64,000 bases of DNA from Dipteris shenzhenensis (Eukaryota > Polypodiophyta > Polypodiopsida > Gleicheniales), in NCBI GenBank assembly GCA_047967505.1, contig CM106540.1; one strand, 5' to 3'. The translations under genes were made by a program, and so were the position numbers. Under the pieces are notes generated by a model. It saw only the letters and a program-made list of their open reading frames with translations, did no database searches and was not told the DNA's origin. This document shows positions 31,677-44,500 of the stretch, piece by piece; within the stretch, counting starts at the first letter, position 1, and each line of letters begins with the position of its first letter.

Positions 31677-34600
31677 TCATGGACATTCTTCATTTGCGTT
31701 GTCTCCTTCTACTTTCTCCATGGCGAGCATCCTTAAATTTTCGTGTATATGCAAAATAGTTTGCTGTGGTATTTTTATTTTTCCTTCTACCTCATATCCC
31801 ATGTGCTTCTTTGATTTCTTTGCCCTTGAATGCCAAGACACTATGATTGTCTCCGTCGAAACTTGAGAGACCGCTTCATCATTTGGGACCCACTCCTTCA
31901 TTATACAATTAGTATACAATGTGTTGTTATCCATATTCTCCTTCCTGCCCTTTGGCTCATACCATACCGTTGTAAATGTTGTAGCTCTCCCTTGGTTATC
32001 TCTTTGCACATCAACTACTTTTGCAACCCAAAACTTCACATTCTCATATTCATCATCCGATGGCCGAACCACAACAAAACAATCGACCTCTATATCTACT
32101 TGTGGCATAAACTCTCTCTTCTTCGATCCACAATATGGATGTGGGAGTAATGATACAAATGCATTTTTAAAGACTGGAGCTGGGTGCAAATCGTTATGAA
32201 CATTTGGCCAAAACATATTGCATTCTTCCTTAACATCCTTTGAGCCTCGCATTCTCTCAAGGTCCTTTATTAAATTTTGTGTCTTGTTAATTACAGTGGT
32301 AGTGTGTTCTCTCTAAGTAGGCTTTGAATCAGGATATCTCCGGAGCATTTCCTCTTTGTATGTAATAAATGCTTTTAATCCTTCTATTTCACAGTTAGAC
32401 CTCTCATTGAATTCTTGTATAGGAGCCCATGTTGGATACCTTTCCTTGCTGGGAATTGAAGTTAAGAGACTGTAAGGTTCTTCAGGTTCCCATTTTGTAT
32501 CATGAGAATACTGTTGCCATTGCATTTACAGGTTTTTCATCTTTTAAAAAAAAATGAAAGTAGTGTGGATTGGTATGACCTGTCAATGCATCACCACCCA
32601 TTTGTATGAAAGGTAGAATGAAGCTCTTCCAATCATACATTCTTTCAGGCCTCTCACATACTGTACTTTCCTTACGACCACCAACTTGCCTGCACATCTT
32701 CTTACCAAGTCATCTATTGTCTCCACATCCTTGCATTTAAGCTCCCTTGAGACTATGCTAAAAACCTGATCGATATCCTCATGTGTATGCCCAACATACA
32801 AAAATCCACATTCGACCTCATTGAAGATTCGATGAGTAACTAGCATGGAGCAGAATGCAAACATGAGTACATTCTTATTTTCTCGCCATCAATTATCAGC
32901 TTGTATTCTCAAAGTCGGTGGTAGGCGACCTTTTTCTGCATGTACATTGCGAATTGCCTTCATAATAGATGTTACAACTTGATTGCTATCATGTAGATGC
33001 AAGGAATCAATCCATATATCTGCAAAGAACTTAATTCCATGCACTAACACTCCACATAGATGTGTCTTTAGGAAGTGCTTTCCTTGTAATTTAGGTGGAG
33101 TGGCAACAAAACGAGGCAATGTTGTTGTATTCTGATCCATGCCATCTACAATAAGGCACATGTAGCCATCGGGATGCGAAATAGCTTGCTCCTTCCAAAA
33201 TGCATATTTTTGTTTGGAATGTCGAATAAGGTCATGATGAGATTTTTGGGTTTTTTTATATAATTCCCTTTGATTTGGACATGTTGCACTCTCAATCGCT
33301 CGCTTTAAATCATCACAGACATTGCACTTTGACATTTTTTGCCTCCTTGGTTTTTTAACATATCCAAAGTTCTTCTTCCAAAGAGTATACAAAGTATGAG
33401 AAGAAGCTACGGCATCCCCTCTTTGCCTTTGCTTTTCTGCAATAGAGTCAAATACTTCGAGCTTTGTCAAGCCCATTGGAAGGTGCATTTTAGTGATCGC
33501 GTCACCGTTAGGGAGTTTGGTAGATATATGGGGTTGAGGTAAAGCATTTTCATGTATGAAGTCTTGCAAAATTGCTGCTGCCTTGACAGTTGAGATTCTT
33601 GATTTGGACCTTCCTCTATTACCGTGAATGCTAAATTTGTTGCCGCCCTTTGCCTTGGTGACTAAATCCCAATATGTACCATGGGATAATCCAGTAATAT
33701 TGCGATATTCCTTATTACAAATCCTTTTTCCATTTACGAGAGGTTTTACCTTTTGTCTTGAACTTAGCCTTTTATTGCCATTCTAAAGAAAGTAAGAGAG
33801 ACTTGTGAGAAGGTATTCATTTCTTTCGCTTCCTCTTCTTTGCCACACGTGTCCTCTACATTCCCTAATGTCTGCAAGATCAATGAAGCGCATACATCTT
33901 CACTTGCAACATAGATATCCTAATGCATTTAACATGTTCTCCTCCTTTAATACTCTCTTCCTCTTTGGTTGCTTTTGTGGATCTGCCTGGATTTGCTTTC
34001 TCTTCATGCATATGTATGACCATTTTCATTCCTCGTGCACGTTGTTATCTATATTTATGCACTTCTTCTTCTCACATTTGTTTGTAACCAAGCATCCATG
34101 ATTGGTTGTTGCATCCTTGGCCATATCATAATCAAAGTTAAATATTGAATAATCCTTTGTTGATCTCATCCTCATTTTTAACATACTCTTAGGACCATTC
34201 AATGAATTCAATATTCTACGAGAGTATTGAGAACCTTGAAACTCTTCCACTCCTGAGAGAACATCACTCATTGGGACATCTTGCATGGCTTTCACAAATC
34301 CACAAGCTTGATTGACACCAGGTTTGTTAATATGCATGAACTCATCCACACTTGACAAGACATCGCTATTGAAACCTTTGCTCTTCTCACTGTGCAAGAA
34401 TTCATCCACCCCAGATAAGGCTTCGCTTCTAAAATCATTTTGTTTCTCAGAACCAATGAACTCATCCACTCCGGATAAGATGTCACTTCTATAATTGACT
34501 ATATTGAAATCATCCACATTTGAAGTGATAGAGCCTAGCACATAAGCACGCTTTTTAGGTCCTTTGATATTGTAGTATACCTTGTCTTTATCATTGAAAA

Positions 34601-35445
34601 CCACATGCCTCTTTCTCATGTTTAAAAATTGCATGCTCCATCTCATATTCTTGCCTACCTCATAGTCTCAGGGGGGTCACTACGTATAAACCCTCTATAT
34701 CACGTGCGTTCAAGGCCTATATTTAAAACCCCTTATCTATAAAATTTTTCATCAATAAAATGTACCCCTTTTCTATACAAATCTGTAAATTTTTTCCAAA
34801 ACTATTTTAAATAGTCCCTTATGTATATTTATTTCTGTAAATTTTAGAAATAAAAAACATCCTTCTGTTGAACTCACGTGATAGGGTTACATATGACGAG
34901 TGACCCCCCCGAGCTCATAGTAGGGATCACATAAGGATGTTATGCTATCAACCATACCGTCATCAGTGACTTTTAGAATCCTCATCTATGCAAATGACCA
35001 TTGCTCCACTTGTTCAAATCCCAATACTTCACCTTCTGCTACAATCTTATTTGCAAATGATCTCATTTGTAAAATGTCCCCTATAGTAAAATCCAAGGTG
35101 GTGCACTTTGTATTCTTGATAATGTTTGTTGCATAAGTCTCATCTTTGTCCCATGCTATAAATGATTTGTTGGATGTATTGTAGGGCATAACATCTTCAA
35201 GTGTTTCCATATCTCCACATTTATAGTTTAGCTCAACATGTGTGCTAAGAATCTTTGATACAGTAACTGCCACCTTATCTTTGCCAAGTCTTCGAAAGTG
35301 GCAAACTGAATTGGGATCACTATCATCGATTGTAGCAAATGAAACTACTTCTCTTTTGCTACATAAAATCACATCCATCCCTGGAACAAAATCTATAGCC
35401 ATCTCCTTTGTGAGAGTCCTTCGCAAGCAAGCTGCAGTAGCAACA
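31677..35445 (-). pseudogene. DUF7869-type transposase-like gene, multi-exon, broken
   Basis: Read on the minus strand, 35445-34986 (after a CAG acceptor) encodes a domain with FATIDDSDPNSVCHFRRLG and ETLEDVMPYNTSNKSFIAW, resembling a domain (DUF8039-like) found in plant transposon proteins. 34646-34026 encodes four copies of an SDVLSGVDEF motif. About 33960-33800 has a Cys-containing segment. 33783-32889 has NGKRICNKEYRNITGLS, KPRRQKMSKCNVCDDLK, LIVDGMDQNTT, and RIQADN. After a TGA (32891-32889) in the usual DN-C-x-REN motif, 32888-32583 has VGHTHEDIDQVFSIVSR. A C-terminal part (32252-31677) has a BAH/chromo-like pattern (FWVAKVVDVQRDNQGR, VWYEPKGR). The spaced D, D and H.HED residues suggest an RNase H-fold nuclease (inference). 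Two frameshifts (about 32640 and 32520) and the stop make it a pseudogene. The 34667-34913 MITE lies in an intron-like interval. Confidence 0.68.
34667..34913. mobile_element. MITE copy 2, 247 bp, 8-bp target duplication
   Basis: The element starts CTCAGGGGGGTCACT and ends AGTGACCCCCCCGAG, and is flanked by CTCATAGT at 34659-34666 and 34914-34921. It is the reverse complement of copy 1 over its whole length and has the same size, with only scattered differences. It is non-coding. Confidence 0.93.
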
Positions 35446-35527
35446 ATTACATAAATATTAGTCTCTTTTTAATAATCTACTCATTTATTATAATTTTTAA
35501 TTAGTACTTAATTTATTGGCGGCAGAA

Positions 35528-38500
35528 GTTATCCGATCAAGTACTAATCAGATGGACACGCCAAGTTATCCTTTGTATGGTCGATCAAGCATTAAATACT
35601 ATTTTGCTCTAGTGTCATGCACATCCGTAAAAAAACACGAGCCTGCTAGGTATGTTATCCGATCAAGCACTTATGGGATGGGTGTGCCACTTTGCATGTA
35701 AGTCAATTCCACCTAGTTGAAGGTGTGTGCAAAGTATTGTGCCCATCGGATATGCTTTGCATTGTCGATCAAGCGTAAAATACCATTTTTGCCTTAGTAT
35801 CATGCACAACCATGAAAAAACACGGTCCTGAGTGTGTTAATCAAACAAGTACTTATCGGATGGGGGCTCCAGTTTGCACGCAAGTCGTTTGCACGCAAGT
35901 CCGTTTCAACTAGGTTGAGATGCGTGCAAAGTATTATCACCATCGGATATGCTCTGCATGGTCGATTACGCATTATACAACGTTTTTCCTATAGTGATAT
36001 GCACATCCGCAAAAAAACACGCCCTTAGGTATGTTATCTGACCAAGTACTTATTGGATGGGTGTGCCTCTTTGAGAAAATTTCAATACCACCTAGCTTAA
36101 GGCGTAGGAAAAGTATTGTTCCCATCGGATATGCTTTGCATGGTCGATCGAGCATTAAATACCATTTTTGCCTTAGTCTCATGCACATCCGTAAAAAAAC
36201 ACACTGCTAGCTGTGTTATCCGATCAAGTACTTATGCAATGGGAATGCCACTTTGCATGTAAGTCAATTCCACCTAGTTGAAGGTGTGTGCAAAGTATTG
36301 TGCCCATCGGATATGCTTTGCATTGTGAATCAAGCATAAAACTCCATTTCTGCCTTAGTGTCATGCACAACCATATCAAAACACAGCCCTAGGTGTGTTA
36401 TTCAAACAAGCACTTATCGGATGGGGGCTCCACTTTCCACGCAAGACCGTTTCAACTACGTTGAGGTGCGTGCAAAGTAATATCACCATCGGATATGCTT
36501 TGCATGGTCAATCACGCATTATATACTATTTTTTCCCGAGTGATATGCACATCCGCAAAAAAACACGCCCTTAGGTGTGTTATCTAACCAAGAACTTATC
36601 GGATGGGTGTGCCTCTTTGAGAACATTCCAATACCACCTAGGTTGAGGTGTAAAAAAAGTGTTGTGCCCATCGGATATCCTTTGCATGATCGATGGAGCA
36701 ATAAATACTATTTTTGCTCTAGTATCATGCACATCCGTAAAAAAAACACGCTGCTAGGTATGTTATCCAATCAAGCACTTATGGGATGGGAGTTCCACTT
36801 TGCATATAAGTCAATTCCACCTAGTTGAAGTTGTGTGCAAAGTATTGTGCCCATCGGATATGCTTTGCATTGTCGATTAAGCATAAAACAACGTTTTTGC
36901 CTTAGTGTCATGCACAACCATGAAAAAACACGGTCCTAGGTGTGTTAATCAAACAAGTACTTATCGAATGCAGGCTCCACTTTGCACGCAAGTCCTTTTC
37001 AACTACCTTGAGCTGTGTGCAAAGTATTGTCACCATCGGATATGATTTGCATGGTCGATCACGCATTATACACCGTTTTTTTCTAGTGATATGCACATCC
37101 GTAAAAAAACACGCCCTTAGGTGTGTTATCTGACCAAGTACTTATCGGATGGGTGTTCCTCTTTGAGAACATTTCAATACCACCTAGGTTGCGGTGTAGG
37201 AAAAGTATTGTGCCCATCGGATATCCTTTGCATGGTCGATCGAGCATTAAATACTATTTTTGCTCGTGTCATGCACATCCGTAAAAAAAACACGCTGCTA
37301 GGTATGTTATCTAATCAAGCACTTATGGGATGGGTGTGCCACTTTGTATGTAAGTCAATTCCACCGAGTTGAAGGTGTGTGCAAAGTATTGTGCCCATCG
37401 GATATGCTTTGCATTGTCGATCAACCATAAAACACTGTTTTTGGCTTAGTGTCATACACAACCATGAAAAAACACGGTCCTAAGTGTGTTAATCAAACAA
37501 GAACTTATCGTATGGGGGCTCCAGTTTGCACGCAAGTCTGTTTCAACTAGGTTGAGATGCGTGCAAAGTATTGTCACCATCGGATATGCTCTTCATGGTC
37601 GATTACGCATTATACAACGTTTTTCCCGTAGTGATATGCACATCCATAGAAAAACACGCCCTTAGGTATGTTATCTGACCAAGTAACACTATACTGGAGA
37701 ATTTGGGAATATCCCAAGTTCCACTTTCAAGTAAAGGGTTAAGATTTAACCATATGGCCAAAACTTGAACCCTTATTTGAAAGTGAGAATTCGGAGGATT
37801 CCCTAATATGGTGTTTAGAATGGATTCCACATTCAAGTAATGGGTTTTGATTTGACCATGTGGCCAAATCTTACCCATATTGGGAAGTCCCAAACTATTT
37901 GAAAATTCCCAAATTCCCTAATACAGTGTTAAGTACTTATCCGATGGCTGTGCCTCTTTAAGAACATTTCAATACCACCTAGGTTAAGGCATAGGAAAAG
38001 TATTGTGCCCATCGGATATGCTTTGCATGGTCGATCAAGCATTAAATACCATTTTTCCCTTAGTGTCATGCACATCCGTGAAAAAACACGCTGCTAGGTG
38101 TGTTATCCGATCAAGTACTTATGCGATGGGATTGCCACTTTGCATGTAAGTCAAATCCACCTAGTTTAAGGTGTGTGCAAGGTATTGTGCCCATCGGATA
38201 TGCTTTGCATTGTCGATCAAGCATAGAACTCCGTTTTTGCCTCAGTGTCATGCACAACCATATAAAAACACGGCCGTAGGTGTGTTATTCAAACAAGTAC
38301 TTATCGGATGGGGGCTCCACTTTGTACGCAAGTTCGTTTCAACTACCTTGAGGTGCGTGCAAAGTATTGTCACCATCGAATATGCTTTGCATGGTCGATC
38401 ACGCATTATACACCATTTTTTCCCGAGTGATATGCACATCCGCAAAAAAACACGCCCTTAGGTGTGTTATCTGACCAAGTACTTATCGGATGGGTGTGCC

Positions 38501-41500
38501 TCTTTGAGAACATTGCAATACCACCTAGGTTGCAGTGTAGGAAAATTATTGTGCCCATCGGATATCCTTTGCATGGTCGATCGAGCATTAAATACTATTT
38601 TTGCTCTAGTGTCATGCACATCCGTAAAAAAAACACGCTGCTAGGTATGTTATCAAATCAAGCACTTATGGGATGGGTGTGCCACTTTGCATGTAAGTCA
38701 ATTCCTCCTAGTTTAAGGTGTGTGCAAAGTATTGTGCCCATCGGATATGCTTTGCATTGTCGATCAAGCATAAAACACCGTTTTTAGCTTAGTGTCATGC
38801 ACAACCATGAAAAAACACGGTCCTAAGTGTGTTAATCAAACAAGTACTTATCGAATGCAGGCTCCACTTTGCACGCAAGTCCTTTCAACTAGGTTGAGAT
38901 GTGTGCAAAGTATTGTCACCATCGGATATGCTCTGCATGGTCGATTACACATTATACAACGTTTTTCCCGTAGTGATATGCACATCCGCAAAAAAACACG
39001 CCCTTAGGTATGTTATCTGACCAAGTACTTATCGGGTGGGTGTGCCTCTTTAAGAACATTTCAATACCATTTGGGTTAAGGCATAGGAAAAGTATTATTC
39101 CCATCGGATATGCTTTGCATGGTCGATCGAGCATTAAATACCATTTTTGCCTTAGTGTCATGCACATCCGTACAAAAACACACTGCTAGGTGTGTTATCC
39201 GATCAAGTACTTATGCGATGGGAATGCCACTTTTCATGTAAGTCAATTCCACCTAGTTGAAGGTGTGTGCAAGGTATTGTGCCCATCGGATATGCTTTGC
39301 ATTGTCGATCAAGCATAAAACATTGTTTTTGCCTTAGTGTCATGCACGATCATATAAAAACACGGCCGTAGGTGTGTTATTCAAACAAGTACTTATCGGA
39401 TGGGGGCTCCACTTTGCACGCAAGTCCATTTCAACTACCTTGAGGTGTTTGCAAAGTATTGTCACCATCGGATATGCTTTTCATGGTCGATCTCGCATTA
39501 TACACCATTTTTTCCAGAGTGATATGCACATCCGCAAAAAAACACGCCCTTAGGTGTGTTATCTGACCAAGTACTTATCGGATGGGTGTGCCTCTTTCAG
39601 AACATTTCAATACCACCTAGGTTGCGGTGTAGTAAAATTATTGTGCCCATCGGATATCCTTTGCATGGTCGATCGAGCATTAAATACTATTTTTGCTCTA
39701 GTGTCATGCACATCCGTTAAAAAAACACGCTGCTAGGTATGTTATCCGATCAAGCACTTATGGGATGGGAGTGCCACTTTGCATGTAAGTCAATTCCACC
39801 TAGTTGAAGGTGTGTGCAAAGTATTGTGCCCATCGGATATGCTTTGCATTGTCGATCAAGCATAAAACAACATGTTTGCCTTAGTGTCATGCACAACCAT
39901 GAAAAAACACGGTCCCAGGTGTGTTAATCAAACAAGTACTTATTGGATGGGGGCTCCGCTTTGTACGCAAGTCCTTTTCAACTAAATTGAAAAGCGTGCA
40001 AAGTATTGTCACCATCGGATATGATTTGCATGGTCGATCACGCATTATACATCGTTTTTTCCCTAGTGATATGTAGATCCGCAAAAAAACATGCCCTTAG
40101 GTGTGTTATCTGACCAAGTACTTATCGGATGGGTGTGCCTCTTTGAGAACATTTCAATACCACCTAGGTTGCGGTGTAGGAAAAGTATTGTGGCCATCAG
40201 ATATCCTTTTCATTGTCGATCGAGCATTAAATACTATTTTTGCTCTAGTGTCGTGCACATCCGTAAAAAAAACACGCTGCTAGGTATGTTATCCGATCAA
40301 GCACTTATGGGATGGGTATGCCAGTTTCCATGTAAGTCAATTCCACCTAGTTGAAGGTGTTTGCAAAGTATTGTGCCCATCGGATATGGTTTCCATTGTC
40401 GATCAAGCATAAAACAACGTTTTTGGCTTAGTGTCATGCACAACCATGAAAAAACACGATCCTAAGTGTGTTAATCAAACAAGTACTTATCGGATGGGGG
40501 CTCCAGTTTGCACCCAAGTCCGTTTCAACTAGGTTGAGATGCGTGCAAAGTATTGTCACCACATCGGATATACTCTACATGGTCGATTATGCATTATACA
40601 ACGTTTTTCCCGTAGTGATATGCACATCTGCAAAAAAACATGCCCTTAGGTATGTTATCTGAACAAGTACTTATTGGATGGGTGTGCCTCTTTAAGAAAA
40701 TTTCAATACCACCTAGGTTAAGGCATAGGAAAAGTATTGTGCCCATCGGATATGCTTTGCATGGTCGATCGAGTATTAAATACCATTTTTCCCTTAGTGT
40801 CATGCACATCCGTTAAAAAACACCCTGCTAGGTGTGTTATCCGATCAAGTACTTATGCGATGGGAATGCTACTTTGCATGTAAGTCAAATACACCTAGTT
40901 GAAGGTGTGTGCAAGGTATTGTGCCCATCGGATATGCTTTGCATTATCGATCAAGCATAAAACACCGTTTTTGCCTTAGTGTCATGCACAACCATATAAA
41001 AACACGGCCGTAGGTGTGTTATTCAACCAAGTACTTATCGGATGGGGGCTCCACTTTGCATGCAAGTCCGTTTCAACTACCTTGAGGTGCGTGCAAAGTA
41101 TTGTCACCATCGGATATGCTTTGCATCGTCGATCACGCATTATACACCATTTTTTCCCGAGTGATATGCACATCCGCAAAAAAACACGCCCTTACGTGTG
41201 TTATTTGACCAAGTACTTATCGGATGGGTGTGCCTCTTTGAGAACATTTCAATACCACCTAGGTTGCGATGTAGTAAAATTATTGTGCCCATCGGATATC
41301 CTTTGCATGGTCGATCGAGCATTAAATACTATTTTTGCTCTAGTGTCATGCATATCCGTTAAAAAAACATGCTGCTAGGTATGTTATCCGATCAAGCACT
41401 TATGGGATGGGTGTGCCACTTTGCATGTAAGTCAATTCCACCTATTTGAAGGTGTGTGCAAAGTATTGTGCCCATCGGATATGCTTTTCATTGTCGATCA

Positions 41501-44500
41501 AGCATGAAACACCGTTTTTGGCTTAGTGTCATGCACAACCATGAAAAAACACGGTCCTAAGTGTGTTAATCAAACAAGTACTTATCGGATGGGGGCTCCA
41601 GTTTGCACGCAAGTCCGTTTTAACTAGGTTGAGATGCATGCAGAGTATTGTCACCATCGGATATGCTCTGCATGGTCGATTACGCATTATACAACGTTTT
41701 TCTCGTAGTGATATGCACATCCGCAAAAAAACACGCCCTTAGGTATGTTATCTGACCAAGTACTTATCGGATGGGTGTGCCTCTTTAGAACATTTCAATA
41801 CCACCTAGGTTAAGGTGTAGGAAAAGTATTGTGGCCATCGGATATGCTTTACATGGTCGATCGAGCATTAAATACCATTTTTCCCTTAGTGTCATGCACA
41901 TCCGTAAAAAAACACGCTGCTAGGTGTGTTATCCGATCAAGTACTTATGCGATGGGAATGCCACTTTTCATGTAGGTCAAATCCACCTAGTTTAAGGTGT
42001 GTGCAAGGTATTGTGCCCATCGGATATGCTTTGCATTGTCGATCAAGCATAAAACACCGTTTTTGCCTTACTGTCATGCACAACCATATAAAAACACGGC
42101 TGTAGGTGTGTTATTCAAACAAGTACTTATCGAATGGGGGCTCCACTTTGCACGCAAGTCTGTTTCAACTACGTTGAGGTGCGTGCAAAGTATTGTCACC
42201 ATTGGATATGCTTTCCATGGTCCATCACGCATTATACACCATTTTTTCCCGAGTGATATGCACATCCGCAAAAAAACACGCCCTTAGGTGTGTTATCTGA
42301 CCAAGTACTTATCGGATGGGTGTGCCTCTTTGAGAACATTCCAATACCACCTAGGTTGAGGCATACAAAAAGTGTTGTGCCCATCGGATATCCTTTGCAT
42401 GATCGATCGAGCAATAAATACTATTTTTGCTCTAGTGTCATGCACATCTGTAAAAAAACACGCTGGTAGGTATGTTATCGGATCAATCACTTATGGGATG
42501 GGAGTGCCACTTTGCATGTAAGTCAATTTCACCTAGTTGAAGGTGTGTGCAAAGTAATGTGCCCATCGGATATGCTTTGCATTGTCGATCAAGCATAAAA
42601 CAAGGTGTTTGCCTTAGTGTCATGCACAACCATGAAAAAACACGGTCCTAGGTGTGTTAATCAAACAAGTACTTATCGGATGGGGGCTCGACTTTGCACG
42701 CAAGTCCGTTTCAACTACCTTGAGGTGCGTGCAAAGTATTGTCACCATTGGATATGATTTGCATGGTCTATTACGCATTATACACCATTTTTTCTCGAGT
42801 GATATGCACATCCGCAAAAAAACACGCCCTTAGGTCTGTTATCTGACCAAGTACTTATCGGATGGGTGTGCCTCTTTGAGAACATTTCAATACCACCTAC
42901 GTTGCAGTGTGGGAAAAGTATTGTGCCCATCGGATATCCTTTGCATGGTCGATCGAGCATTAAATACTATTTTTGCTCTAGTGTCATTCACATCCGTAAA
43001 AAAAACACACTGCTAGGTATGTTATCCGATCAAGCACTTATGGGATGGGTGTGCCCCTTTGCATGTAAGTCAATTCCACCTATTGTAAGGTGTGTGCAAA
43101 GTATTGTGCCCATCGCATATGCTTTGCATTGTCGATCAAACATAAAACACCGTTTTTGGCTTAGTGTCATGCACAACCATGAAAAAACACGGTCCTAAGT
43201 GTGTTAATCAAACAACTACTTATCGGATGGGGGCTCCAGTTTGCACGCAAGTGTATTTCAACTAGGTTGAGATGCGTGCAAAGTATTTTCACCATCAGAT
43301 ATGATCTGCATGGTCGATTATGCATTATACAACATTTTTGCCGTAGTGATATGCACATCCGCAAAAAAACATGCCCTTAGGTATGTTATCTGACCAAGTA
43401 CTTATCAGATGGGTGTGCCTCTTTAAGAACATTTCAATACCACCTAGGTTAAGGCATAGGAAAAGTCTTGTGCTCATCGGATATGCTTTGCATGGTCGAT
43501 CGAGCATTAAATACCATTTTTGCCTTAGTGTCATGCACATCCGTTAAAAAACACACTGCTAGGTGTGTTATCTGATCAAGTACTTATGCGATGGGAATGC
43601 CACTTTTCATGTAAGTCAATTCCACCTAGTTGAAGGTGTGTGCAAGGTATTGTGCCCATCGGATATGCTTTGCATTGTCGATCAAGCATAAAACACCATT
43701 TTTGCCTTAGTGTCATGCACAACCATATAAAAACATGGCCGTAGGTGCGTTATTCAAACAAGTACTTATCAGATGGAGGCTCCACTTTGCACGCAAGTCC
43801 GTTTTAACTACCTTGAGATGCGTGCAAGGTATTGTCACCATCGGATATGCTTTGCATGGCCAATGACACATTATACACCATTTTTTACCGAGTGGTATGC
43901 ACATCCGCAAAAAAACACGCCCTTAGGTGTGTTATCTGACCAAGTACTTATCGGATGGATGTGCCTCTTCGAGAACATTTCAATACCACCTAGGTTGCAG
44001 TGTAGGAAAATTATTGTGCCCATCGGATATCCTTTGCATGGTCGATCGAGCATTAAATACTTTTTTTGCTCTAGTGTGATGCACATCCGTAAAAAAAACA
44101 CGCTGCTAGGTATGTTATCCAATCAAGCACTTATGGGATGGGTGTTCCACTTTGCGTGTAAGTCAATTTCACCTAGTTGAAGGTGTGTGCAAAGTATTGT
44201 GCCCATCGGATATGCTTTGCATTGTCGATCAACCATAAAACACCGTTTTTGGCTTAGTGTCATGCACAACCATGAAAAAACACGGTCCTAAGTGTGTTAA
44301 TCAAACAAGTACTTATCGGATGGGGGCTCCAGTTTGCACGCAAGTCGGTTTCAACTAGGTTAAGATGCGTGCAAAGTATTGTCACTATCGGATATGCTCT
44401 GCATGGTCGATTACGCATTATACAACGTTTTTCCCGTAGTGATATGCACATCTGCAAAAAAACATGCCCTTACGTATGTTATCTGACCAAGTGCTTATCG

